Virus record (IMG/VR): IMGVR_UViG_3300009788_000014
Coordinates: 1 to 60,611 of that record
From: a virus
Length of the DNA: 60,611 bases
Strand: one strand, 5' to 3'
The translations under genes and the position numbers were made by a program. The notes beneath the pieces were generated by a model. That model had not been told where the DNA came from, did not search any database, and saw only the letters and a program-made list of their open reading frames with translations. This document shows positions 54,371 through 60,458 of the stretch, piece after piece; positions within the stretch are counted from its first letter, which is position 1, and every line of letters begins with the position of its first letter.

Positions 54371-55711
54371 TCACCGGAGAATCGGCTCCGGCCGCTCCTC
54401 TCCTGCCCACTCCGGAGCGGGGTCTGATGACTCCGGCCCGAAAAGGTCCTTGTCGCATTCTACACAGAGGAAGTCCTGTACCTTGGCGCCTCCGAGCTTC
54501 TCGCCGCACAACCGGCACTTGCCTTCTGCCCACACCCGTTCGTGGCGCTCCGCCTCGGCCTCCGGGGGTTCTGCTCCGAGGGTGGGGAAGGCGGGGGGGG
54601 GCCGGCCCCCGTTGCCGCCTCCGGCGTCGTAGGCCGCGAGGTCGTCTTCCCAGGCCCGCTGGTTGACGAAGGGGGCGCCGCCCTTGGCGTAGCCGCTGGA
54701 CCAGCGGCGCGTCTTCTCGGCGCTTCGGATGAACTCTACGACCTCCTCGGGCGAGGGGCGGTCATCGTCGGGGATACGGCACCAGGCGGCGAGCGCTTCT
54801 TTTTTGCCGGTCCGCTTCGGGTAGTCGGTCCACCACACGTCGAACTCGGCCCGGCGCTCCGCCGGCGTCGACTTGGGAGATGCCCGCCCCGGATCGCTCG
54901 CGGCGGTGTCGCCTTTCTCCCCATGCTGCAGCGGGGACAGAGGATCCGGAGCGGGGCTTGGCTCTTCGCCGGGGGCACCGTACGGGTTGGCGGCGTCGTC
55001 CGGGTCTTCCAGCGGTAGGCCGGGGAAGTCGCAGCCCGGGCAAGGCTCATCGCCCTTGTGGTCCCGTGCGCAGCGGGCGGGGCCGGGCGCGCCCGCGCGC
55101 TCTTCTCCTTCTGGATCCTGATCTGGATCCAGGATCCCGGATCCGGACGCGCGCGCGAGGGACAATCGAGAACGCGTCCCCGACGCGTCGACGACGCGTT
55201 CGAGACGCGTTCCGAACGCGTTCGCCATGCGGTCGAAAACCGGGTCCCATCCGGGCGAGTAGCGAGCTCTGAAGTCCGCCCACAGAGCGGACTTGCGGCC
55301 CACGGAGGTGAAAGCGTCCATCATCTTGACCAGGCCCTTGACCTGGTTGCTCTCGGGGTTCGGGGTCTCGCCCCACTCATGCCGGGCGAGCTCCACGACC
55401 CAGAGCATCCGGTAGACGTCATCGACGAGTATGAAAGGCGTCCGTAACGCGTCGTCGACGCGTTCTCGACGCGTTCCGAACGCGTTCGAGACGCGTTCGC
55501 CCGACAGCCTGAAGAGCGCCGACCGGGCCGCTTCTCCGTCGATCCCGAGGTCGTCGCAGATCGTCGGCGTCGCGATCCGGTACAATCCGATCGCGTTGGA
55601 TGCGGGGCAGGTCATCAGATAGAACGCGACGGCGTGCGCCGTCGTGTCGCCCCGGAGGGCCTCGGCGAGATCGCCTTCCCAGTAGGCTTGGGAGACCTTG
55701 CGGTAGGTCAA
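54371..55711 (-). CDS. Replication initiator-like protein, 446 aa, with built-in iterons
   Basis: TTG 55711 overlaps the upstream stop (TTGA). The N-terminal region (TYRKVSQAYWEGDLAEALRG; AIGLYRIATPTICDDLGIDG) reads as a winged-helix initiator domain. A disordered linker carries DWW-type FDVWWTDYPKRTGKKEALAA (as in lambda O/DnaD-type proteins), and the end is a zinc ribbon (CRLCGEKLGG...CVECD). Two arrays of ACGCGT at 11-bp period lie within the gene, as origins lie inside O-type genes. No helicase loader or helicase is seen nearby. Confidence 0.72.
   Translation of the reverse strand: MTYRKVSQAYWEGDLAEALRGDTTAHAVAFYLMTCPASNAIGLYRIATPTICDDLGIDGEAARSALFRLSGERVSNAFGTRRERVDDALRTPFILVDDVYRMLWVVELARHEWGETPNPESNQVKGLVKMMDAFTSVGRKSALWADFRARYSPGWDPVFDRMANAFGTRLERVVDASGTRSRLSLARASGSGILDPDQDPEGEERAGAPGPARCARDHKGDEPCPGCDFPGLPLEDPDDAANPYGAPGEEPSPAPDPLSPLQHGEKGDTAASDPGRASPKSTPAERRAEFDVWWTDYPKRTGKKEALAAWCRIPDDDRPSPEEVVEFIRSAEKTRRWSSGYAKGGAPFVNQRAWEDDLAAYDAGGGNGGRPPPAFPTLGAEPPEAEAERHERVWAEGKCRLCGEKLGGAKVQDFLCVECDKDLFGPESSDPAPEWAGEERPEPILR
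55172..55221. repeat. Iteron array A: five ACGCGT at 11-bp period
   Basis: ACGCGT starts at 55172, 55183, 55194, 55205 and 55216, with a degenerate sixth (ATGCGG) at 55227. The 11-bp step places the sites on about the same helical face. Inside the initiator gene. Confidence 0.85.
55447..55496. repeat. Iteron array B: five ACGCGT at 11-bp period
   Basis: ACGCGT starts at 55447, 55458, 55469, 55480 and 55491. Same spacing and same orientation as array A, 275 bp away. The translated repeat (NAFGTRRERVDDA) recurs in the protein at both sites. Confidence 0.85.
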
Positions 55712-55896
55712 AAGATTGCCCTCGGCCGGATGATGATCTCGTACTTGAGGCGACACCAGGCGCACCAGTCGGCAAAGTGAGGATCGCCGGAGGTGTCCGG
55801 CCAATGATGGGCGCAGTCGGGCTGGTCCGGGCGGTCCACTTGTCCGTCGCACACCTTGGGGACAGGCGCTTTCGGGTCGTCGACGCGGTCGCTCAC
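55708..55896 (-). CDS. Small Cys/His protein, 62 aa
   Basis: GTG 55896 overlaps the Phd-like stop (GTGA). MSDRVDDPKAPVPKVCDGQV, CAHHWPDTSGDPHFADWCAW then C: a Cys/His cluster likely to bind zinc. Shares the RVD-x-P start with two neighbouring genes. Coupled to the initiator by TTGA. Confidence 0.65.
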   Translation of the reverse strand: MSDRVDDPKAPVPKVCDGQVDRPDQPDCAHHWPDTSGDPHFADWCAWCRLKYEIIIRPRAIF

Positions 55897-56075
55897 TTGA
55901 AGTAGTCTCCCGGCCGCGGCGAGAGTGTCCCATCGGGCCTGACGGGCACGATGGCGACCCAGGGGAGCTTCCCGGAGGTGACGATCACGAACGGCCGTCG
56001 CTCCTCGTGGACGTCCTCCAGGACGGTCTTGAGGGTGTTGCGAAGGGCGGTGATGCCGATGCGGGTGGGTTCCAT
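55893..56075 (-). CDS. Phd/YefM-like antitoxin-type DNA-binding protein, 60 aa
   Basis: MEPTRIGITALRNTLKTVLE, DVHEERRPFVIVTSGKLPWV then AIVPV: the Phd/YefM N-terminal fold, with the usual R-x-x-L-x-x-VL helix and a strand ending in VAIVPV. No toxin gene follows; the next gene is a zinc protein and then the initiator. It may be a free-standing repressor. ATG lies six bases after a TACACT box. Confidence 0.7.
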   Translation of the reverse strand: MEPTRIGITALRNTLKTVLEDVHEERRPFVIVTSGKLPWVAIVPVRPDGTLSPRPGDYFK

Positions 56076-56081
56076 GCCTCC

Positions 56082-56111
56082 AGTGTACGGGGGGCGTACG
56101 CCCGGAGTCAA
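56082..56111 (-). promoter_or_regulatory. Sigma70-like promoter of the initiator operon, leaderless
   Basis: TTGACT, 18 bases, TACACT on the minus strand, then GGAGGC and ATG 56075. The predicted start of the RNA falls at the ATG. Confidence 0.65.
56092..56103. promoter_or_regulatory. Palindrome in the promoter spacer (possible operator)
   Basis: GGGCGTACGCCC is a perfect 12-bp palindrome between the -35 and -10 boxes. A Phd/YefM-like dimer is the obvious candidate to bind it and so control the initiator. Confidence 0.55.
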
Positions 56112-56197
56112 GGACTTTCTCGGCGATCTTCCCGCTCCCGGGGGTCGAGGAGCTCGAGCGGACCGCCGAGGAGGGGCGCGTCGACGCGGTCGGTCAA
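56108..56197 (-). CDS. 29-aa peptide with RVD-x-P start
   Basis: TTG 56197 overlaps the upstream stop (TTGA). MTDRVDAPLLGGPLELLDPR then charged residues. Its first residues repeat those of the two genes on either side of the promoter. Confidence 0.4.
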   Translation of the reverse strand: MTDRVDAPLLGGPLELLDPREREDRRESP

Positions 56198-56439
56198 AAC
56201 CCAACCTCCCAGCCGATAGCTCTGAATTCGTACTCAGTCGCCTCCTGGGCCGTGAAGGGCCAGTGGGGCGCGGGAGCGTCTTCCGCCTTGGCAAGGTCAC
56301 AGTCCCAGCACTCCCACGAGAGGACCCAGTGGTCACGACGGATCTTCTCCTCGTCCCGGCGGCCGGACGATCCGCCGGCGAGCGGGTGCATGGTCTTGCC
56401 GCACCCTGGGCAGGCCGGGACGTCGACGCGGCCGCTCAC
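56194..56439 (-). CDS. Zinc-ribbon protein, 81 aa
   Basis: GTG 56439. MSGRVDVPACPGCGKTMHPL and WECWDCDLAKAED: two Cys pairs about 36 residues apart with His, a treble-clef or ribbon. C-terminus FTAQEATEYEFRAIGWEVGF. GTGA overlap upstream. Function unknown. Confidence 0.7.
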   Translation of the reverse strand: MSGRVDVPACPGCGKTMHPLAGGSSGRRDEEKIRRDHWVLSWECWDCDLAKAEDAPAPHWPFTAQEATEYEFRAIGWEVGF

Positions 56440-56747
56440 TCCGCATCCTCCTCGGTGGACGCCGAGGAGGCGACGAGGGCGTCGAACTCATCAGACGAGA
56501 CCGAGCAGGTCAACTCGACCTCCCCGTCCTCATCGTCTAGCGGTGTCCATGGACGAATCACGGCCACGCGGCCCGCCAGGTCGCTGTCCCGGCGAGCCTC
56601 CCTCAGGCAAGCGGCGTGAAAGGCGGTGGGTTTTCTATCGACGAGCCCGAGCACGCCGTGGCCGCCACGCAGAGCACGACTACACCACCAGCACGGCGCC
56701 TTGAGCCGAACGCCCCTCAGGGGCCGACGAGGGCGAAGCCCGCTCAC
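56436..56747 (-). CDS. Hypothetical zinc-binding protein, 103 aa
   Basis: GTG 56747. APCWWCSRALRGG and HAACLREA form a C-x2-C...H-x3-C site like MJ0042/HNH-type knuckles; the acidic C-terminus (DDEDGEVELTCSVSSDEFDA) is separate. Coupled on both sides. Confidence 0.65.
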   Translation of the reverse strand: MSGLRPRRPLRGVRLKAPCWWCSRALRGGHGVLGLVDRKPTAFHAACLREARRDSDLAGRVAVIRPWTPLDDEDGEVELTCSVSSDEFDALVASSASTEEDAE

Positions 56748-56938
56748 TCGACCTCCTTGGGGCCGCGCACCACGGCCGAGCCGTCCTCTTCTGGAATCCA
56801 GACGGCCCTCTCATCGCCATGGAGCTGCCTGTAGTCCAGTGGGCGTCCGTGCGCCGGGATGAACCGGACAGCGACGCCGGGATTGGCCCTCTTGAGCGCC
56901 TCGAAGGCGTCCGAATCGATCTCGGGTTCTTTGTTCAT
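56744..56938 (-). CDS. Hypothetical protein, 64 aa
   Basis: MNKEPEIDSDAFEALKRANP then VRFIPAHGRPLDYRQLHGD. ATGA-coupled on both sides. No family is recognised. Confidence 0.6.
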   Translation of the reverse strand: MNKEPEIDSDAFEALKRANPGVAVRFIPAHGRPLDYRQLHGDERAVWIPEEDGSAVVRGPKEVE

Positions 56939-57183
56939 CGCAGCAAGATCTCCATCATTCGGTCTCGTATCCGAGCCTGGTGGTCGAACTGACGCCCCCC
57001 GTAACGCTCCTCGATGCCGCGGGAGATGGCCCTGCACAAGCAGTGGGCGAAGGCCTCGCCGTCCGTCGCGAAGAGCCGGGCACAGCGGCCGGCCGCTTCT
57101 TCTACCTCGTCCGTGATGATGGCCGACATCTTCTGGTGTTCTAGGTCCACTTCGTCTCCGTGTTGTTCCCCTAGGACGGTCAC
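56935..57183 (-). CDS. Hypothetical protein, 82 aa
   Basis: MTVLGEQHGDEVDLEHQKMS, CARLFATDGEAFAHCLCRAI; helical with three Cys, basic C-terminus. Leader has ACACGGAGACGAAG within the frame; a later ATG (57129) is an alternative start. Not recognised. Confidence 0.6.
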   Translation of the reverse strand: MTVLGEQHGDEVDLEHQKMSAIITDEVEEAAGRCARLFATDGEAFAHCLCRAISRGIEERYGGRQFDHQARIRDRMMEILLR

Positions 57184-57536
57184 CGCCCGGCCTCAGCTTC
57201 GTCGGGGTTGCGCGGAACGGCTGGGACCTTGTCGGGGTCTCCGAAATCGTCTGCCGGCCGCTCGGCCGCCTCCGGATCCTCCCACGGCACGATGCCGCCC
57301 TCGTGGCCCTGGGCGTAAATCTCGTGGCGGATCTCGCGCAGGGTGGCGCCTTCGGGGAGCCCTACGATCAGGCGAGCGACGCCTCCGTAGGCGCACTCAC
57401 TGCCTTCGTGACGGTCAGAGACGGGGCACGGTGTATGCCGTCCAAGCTCGCCCTCGTGTCGCGCCCGGGCTTCCGCCCAGACCGCGATACTGAGCGGGTC
57501 CTGCGTGTCGACACCGCCGTCCTTCGGCGGTGTCAT
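57180..57536 (-). CDS. Hypothetical protein, 118 aa
   Basis: MTPPKDGGVDTQDPLSIAVW, helix AEARARHEGELG, CPVSDRHEGSECAYGGVARL, acidic Pro-rich end. ATGA-coupled. No family is recognised. Confidence 0.6.
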   Translation of the reverse strand: MTPPKDGGVDTQDPLSIAVWAEARARHEGELGRHTPCPVSDRHEGSECAYGGVARLIVGLPEGATLREIRHEIYAQGHEGGIVPWEDPEAAERPADDFGDPDKVPAVPRNPDEAEAGR

Positions 57537-57817
57537 GGCGCCCCGCCCCCGTCGCGCAGTGTCGGAGATTCCTCGGCGGGCGGCGCGGCTTCGGCCTCCG
57601 GGAAAAGACTGTGCAGACCGGTACTCCACCCATGTTCGTGGCCAGGTTTCCCTACTTCACAGATGAATCCCCACGGGCCAAGACCAATCCGGTAACCCTG
57701 GTCTTCGATGGCCAGGATTACCCCGGCTTCGCCACTGCACTTTCCGCACGAGCAGGTCCATCCGTCCACCGGCCGGCCGACGTAGCTTTCCCGGGCTTCT
57801 TCTATGCTCAAGATCAT
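57533..57817 (-). CDS. Hypothetical Cys-containing protein, 94 aa
   Basis: MILSIEEARESYVGRPVDGW, TCSCGKCSGEAGV and FICEVGKPGHEHGW: Cys/His-rich strands, likely zinc-bound. Ten bases from the upstream gene. Not recognised. Confidence 0.6.
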   Translation of the reverse strand: MILSIEEARESYVGRPVDGWTCSCGKCSGEAGVILAIEDQGYRIGLGPWGFICEVGKPGHEHGWSTGLHSLFPEAEAAPPAEESPTLRDGGGAP

Positions 57818-57827
57818 GGCTCTTCTC

Positions 57828-58115
57828 CTACAGCCTCCGCCGCCAGGCGCCGACCGTCTTGGCCTGCCGCTCGTCGGCGCTGGTCTTGATCCTGATCCGT
57901 TTGCCGCCAAGGGCGGCGATCTTCTGCATCTTGACTTGCCCCGGCTGCGCCAGCGCCAGGACCCAGGCGCGGCACGCCTCCCCGTAGCGGATCCACCGGG
58001 CGCCTTCGTCGCCGGCGCCGCGCCCGCGCTGGCGACGGATGGGATCCCGTCGCCCGATCCGCGTCACGAAGTCGGGGTCAGGGCCGAGGTCGCTGAAGGC
58101 ATCGAGGTGGTTCAT
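57828..58115 (-). CDS. Hypothetical basic protein, 95 aa
   Basis: MNHLDAFSDLGPDPDFVTRI, RWIRYGEACRAWVLALAQPG, KMQKIAALGGKRIRIKTSAD: basic alpha/beta protein that could bind nucleic acid. ATGA-coupled upstream. Confidence 0.65.
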   Translation of the reverse strand: MNHLDAFSDLGPDPDFVTRIGRRDPIRRQRGRGAGDEGARWIRYGEACRAWVLALAQPGQVKMQKIAALGGKRIRIKTSADERQAKTVGAWRRRL

Positions 58116-58372
58116 GCCGATTCCTCCAACAGCGCCACACGCTGGGCTAGCTCGTGGATCGTTGCCAGCGCCCGCGCGAGGAGGCCGGCACGGTCGCCCG
58201 GGTGCATCGCGCCCAGATAGCGACCCCGATCCGTCATAACCAAGTCGACGGCCACTTCGTAGTCGTCGTCGTCGAGCGGCTCGGTTGACAGCGAGCAGCA
58301 ATCCGGCCACGTTCGGCCGGTCTCCGGCTTGCGCCACTCCTTCAGGTCCTCTCGGAGCTTCGGTCCAAACAT
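58112..58372 (-). CDS. Hypothetical protein, 86 aa
   Basis: Leader CCAACACGGAGACGAGACA. MFGPKLREDLKEWRKPETGR, CCSLSTEPLDDDDYEVAVDL, and a C-terminal coiled-coil helix (LARALATIHELAQRVALLEE). Not recognised. Confidence 0.65.
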   Translation of the reverse strand: MFGPKLREDLKEWRKPETGRTWPDCCSLSTEPLDDDDYEVAVDLVMTDRGRYLGAMHPGDRAGLLARALATIHELAQRVALLEESA

Positions 58373-58410
58373 TGTCTCGTCTCCGTGTTGGTGTCCGGTG
58401 TCCGTCCGCA

Positions 58411-58629
58411 TCAGGCGCAGCTGCCGCTGATGACGACCTGGCACTGACCCGCTGCGGGGTTGATGCCCATCTCGCCGAGGAAAATCCACGCGGCATCGAG
58501 GGCGGTTTGGCCCCGGGGGACGATGAAAGAGGCCGCGTAGACCCGCTCCTCGCCGCCGGCCTTCCGGTCGTAGGCATCTACGGTCGCCCGGCCGTCCCGG
58601 GCGTGGTTCGTGGTGTTGGCGGTGGTCAT
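58411..58629 (-). CDS. Hypothetical protein, 72 aa
   Basis: Leader CCAACCGGAGACAGACC. MTTANTTNHARDGRATVDAY then RVYAASFIVPRGQTALDAAW and CQVVISGSCA. First gene of the long minus operon that leads to the initiator. Function unknown. Confidence 0.65.
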   Translation of the reverse strand: MTTANTTNHARDGRATVDAYDRKAGGEERVYAASFIVPRGQTALDAAWIFLGEMGINPAAGQCQVVISGSCA

Positions 58630-58725
58630 GGTCTGTCTCCGGTTGGTGTTTCTTGGTCTCGCCTCCTTCACATGCGAAGAGCGCGCCAGGTTGTGACCGG
58701 AACGACTCTTGCACGGTCTCCGGGC
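58630..58725. promoter_or_regulatory. Divergent control region between early + and minus operons
   Basis: The 96-base gap separates the minus operon (58629) from the HTH gene (58726). No clear sigma70 pair is seen. A TGGCGCGctctTCGCA sequence on the minus strand (58673-58688) has the GG/GC spacing of sigma54 sites with two mismatches. Confidence 0.4.
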
Positions 58726-59019
58726 ATGGCACGACCGACCTATGACCCCGACGACGTCGCGCTTCTCCGCCTGAAGCGGAAATGTAGCGACCGCACAGCA
58801 AGACGCATCCTTGCCGCACAAGAGGCCGGTAGATCCGCTCCCCGTAAGGCTTTCGGCCCCGAGAGGCAGGTCTCCGACGAGGCGTTCCTGGCGGTTCTGC
58901 GGCGGTTTAGGAAAGCAGAAATCGGTCGCGGGCAGGCCGCCTCGATCCTCGGTCTTTCTTTGACTTCCTGGCACCGCTACCGCCGGCGCATCGAGCCTAT
59001 GCTACGACAAGACGCCTGA
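58726..59019 (+). CDS. HTH DNA-binding protein, 97 aa (probable regulator)
   Basis: MARPTYDPDDVALLRLKRKC with ARRILAAQEAG, and a second unit GRGQAASILGLSLTSWHRYR with RR: two HTH-like units, the second like the Hin/resolvase or HTH_7 type. Divergent from the minus replication operon and first in the + early direction, a usual place for a phage switch regulator. No oligomerisation domain follows. Confidence 0.7.
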   Translation: MARPTYDPDDVALLRLKRKCSDRTARRILAAQEAGRSAPRKAFGPERQVSDEAFLAVLRRFRKAEIGRGQAASILGLSLTSWHRYRRRIEPMLRQDA

Positions 59020-59235
59020 AATGGGCAAGGCCACATAGAAGAGTGTCAAGATGTGTCCACTGCTCGGCAAAGCGTGTCACCCCTCGTAAATCGTTGAAAA
59101 CGCTTGGCTTGTGGTGATTATGCCGCGGTCCGTAAAGCCTGTAGCATGACATTCTGTGTCACGTCGCGTCCGCGACGGGCCTAGCAATGGTCCTCTAACC
59201 CCCGGAATCACTAGACCGCCCGTTCGGACACAACC

Positions 59236-59251
59236 TGGCACGCCGCTTGCT
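59236..59251 (+). promoter_or_regulatory. Sigma54-like promoter match
   Basis: TGGCACGccgcTTGCT matches the RpoN consensus at every fixed position. It is 238 bases from the next ATG (59489). A TACAAT stands just after it, without a -35. Such matches also occur inside genes here, so chance cannot be excluded. Confidence 0.4.
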
Positions 59252-59447
59252 TATACAATCTCGGTGTCGACAGGGAAGGCAGACAAGGCGCCCTGAGACA
59301 CTCTTTGAAAACGGAAGACCCGGAACGGAGCCCTCGCCGGATAGCGGCCTTGCCAAGCCGCCCAACGTCCGAAGCCTTGAGGCTCTACCGCCAGGACCCC
59401 TTCCCGGAGCTACGGCCCGCGAGGAGGACAGCAGAGGGCAGGCGAGG

Positions 59448-59462
59448 GACGGATTCACCGTC
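59448..59462 (+). other. Leader hairpin H1 (ATTCA loop)
   Basis: GACGG-ATTCA-CCGTC, preceded by GCGAGG, 26 bases before ATG 59489. It is one of four related hairpins that separate the small genes here. Confidence 0.55.
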
Positions 59463-59488
59463 TCATCGGTTCTCGCAAGGAGTCAACC

Positions 59489-59686
59489 ATGGCTTTTTCT
59501 CCCGGTACCGCCTCTGAGATCTCCATCCCGGCCGGCACGATCGTCTTCGACGAGGATTCCGACCGGGTGACCTTGTTGGCTCCCGTCTACGCCGCCGCGA
59601 TCCGCGAGACCGACGGTTCGTGGGCCTACGAGGTCGGCGGCCGGCGCTACTTTTGCGCCGGTGGTTGCGCGGAGGTCCCGGGCTGA
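59489..59686 (+). CDS. Hypothetical protein, 65 aa
   Basis: ATG after GCAAGGAGTCAACC. MAFSPGTASEISIPAGTIVF, strands, then YEVGGRRYFCAGGCAEVPG with two Cys. Small beta barrel suggested. Not recognised. Confidence 0.65.
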   Translation: MAFSPGTASEISIPAGTIVFDEDSDRVTLLAPVYAAAIRETDGSWAYEVGGRRYFCAGGCAEVPG

Positions 59687-59742
59687 GGAACGGCCGAAAG
59701 GCCGCCCTTCGCCTGCCCCCTGCTGAAAGAGACCAGAGAGAG

Positions 59743-59811
59743 AGCGAGGGGCGACTGAGCCCGCGGGCAAGAGGTTCGCACCGGGCGAGTCGATGGACTC
59801 AGCCCCTCGCT
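59743..59811 (+). other. Leader inverted repeat H4 with GCGAGGGGC arms
   Basis: AGCGAGGGGCgactgag (from 59743) pairs, apart from small bulges, with actcaGCCCCTCGCT (to 59811), enclosing about 35 bases. The right arm begins the 22-base direct repeat at 59802-59823. It lies between the genes ending at 59686 and starting at 59886. Confidence 0.5.
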
Positions 59812-59823
59812 TCCCCCCTGGTC
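59802..59823 (+). repeat. 22-bp direct repeat, copy 1
   Basis: The 22 bases 59802-59823, beginning GCCCCTCGCTTCCC and ending CTGGTC, recur exactly at 60326-60347. Both copies stand upstream of small + genes in the hairpin-rich region. Confidence 0.8.
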
Positions 59824-59885
59824 AACACGAGAGCGAAACGGCAAGGGCGGCGGCAATCCAGCCTCGCCCGGTTGGAGAATCAGAC

Positions 59886-60026
59886 ATGAAGACCACCAAG
59901 CGCCCTGTCATCTTCAAGTGCCAAGAATGCGGACACGGGTTCCGGTCCGTCAAGGCCGCCGAGAAGGCGGCCTTCGGCGTAAACGGTTGCCCAGTCTGCG
60001 GCGGCGCCGACATCGGCGCCGCTTAG
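59886..60026 (+). CDS. Zinc-ribbon mini-protein, 46 aa
   Basis: MKTTKRPVIFKCQECGHGFR ... NGCPVCGGADIGAA: two CxxC pairs (residues 12-15 and 35-38), a minimal zinc ribbon of rubredoxin-knuckle type. Preceded by GTTGGAGAATCAGAC. Possible role in transcription or as an adaptor; none shown. Confidence 0.7.
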   Translation: MKTTKRPVIFKCQECGHGFRSVKAAEKAAFGVNGCPVCGGADIGAA

Positions 60027-60086
60027 GCAACCGGACGCCCGCAAGGGCGCCCTTGCCGCTTCGCTCTCGAGACAGGGAGAGAGCGA

Positions 60087-60105
60087 GGGGCGCATACAGC
60101 GCCCC
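60087..60105 (+). other. Leader hairpin H3 (ATACA loop)
   Basis: GGGGCGC-ATACA-GCGCCCC, a perfect 7-bp stem preceded by GAGAGAGCGA, the same word that precedes H4. Lies 50 bases before ATG 60156. Confidence 0.55.
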
Positions 60106-60155
60106 CCCAGCGCAACGCCTGCGCCGATCGCGCAGAGATGGGATTCTAGAGGACG

Positions 60156-60458
60156 ATGTCTACCGAGATTGCTACCTGCTTCTACGAGTCAACCCCGGGA
60201 GTCAGGCCGAAGCTTCCGGCCGGCCTGGAGTACGCCGAGTACGATGAACCGAAGAGCTGGACGTGGATCACCTGCTATGCAGGCTTCGGCACCGTGTCTC
60301 TACGCGTCAAGAATCGATCCGGGCCGCCCCTCGCTTCCCCCCTGGTCCCGACAGGAAATGAGCAAGGGGCGGATTCACCGCCCCGCAACCGCCTCCGCCG
60401 CCGCACCGTTAAACCGCCCCGCAAACCCGGAGAACACGATCATGAGACCTACCACTAA
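60156..60458 (+). CDS. Hypothetical protein, 100 aa, C-terminus reads through a leader element
   Basis: ATG after AGAGGACG. The first 53 residues (MSTEIATCFYESTPGVRPKL, SWTWITCYAGFGTVSLRVK) look like a folded small protein. The rest translates the 22-bp repeat and hairpin H2, elements that are intergenic elsewhere, so an original stop may have been lost. Overlaps the next gene by 17 bases. Confidence 0.5.
   Translation: MSTEIATCFYESTPGVRPKLPAGLEYAEYDEPKSWTWITCYAGFGTVSLRVKNRSGPPLASPLVPTGNEQGADSPPRNRLRRRTVKPPRKPGEHDHETYH
60326..60347 (+). repeat. 22-bp direct repeat, copy 2
   Basis: Identical to 59802-59823. Here it lies within the 3' part of the frame 60156-60458. Confidence 0.8.
60366..60384 (+). 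other. Leader hairpin H2 (ATTCA loop)
   Basis: GGGGCGG-ATTCA-CCGCCCC, a perfect 7-bp stem with the same loop as H1, preceded by GAGCAA. Stands before ATG 60442. Confidence 0.55.

Larger units (their letters stand above)
55172..55496. other. Predicted origin of replication
   Basis: Two five-copy iteron arrays in the initiator gene bracket a 225-bp segment. By analogy with lambda-type origins within O genes, the initiator probably binds here. No AT-rich unwinding element stands out in this GC-rich stretch, which is a weakness of the call. Confidence 0.55.
59020..59488 (+). other. 469-base gap: upstream control region of the early + genes
   Basis: No gene is seen. Features: four TGTGTC/GTGTCA words (59044-59160); TTGAAA-N16-GATTAT near 59093; a near-palindrome CGTCGCG-tc-CGCGACG (59162-59177); a sigma54-like site at 59236-59251; and a GACGG-attca-CCGTC hairpin (59448-59462) before the gene at 59489. 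Confidence 0.45.

Noticed and set aside
54592-54612. G9 run and GGGGGCCGGCCCCC palindrome in the initiator gene
   Set aside because: It encodes the Pro-rich linker of the protein; phase variation cannot be claimed from one sequence.
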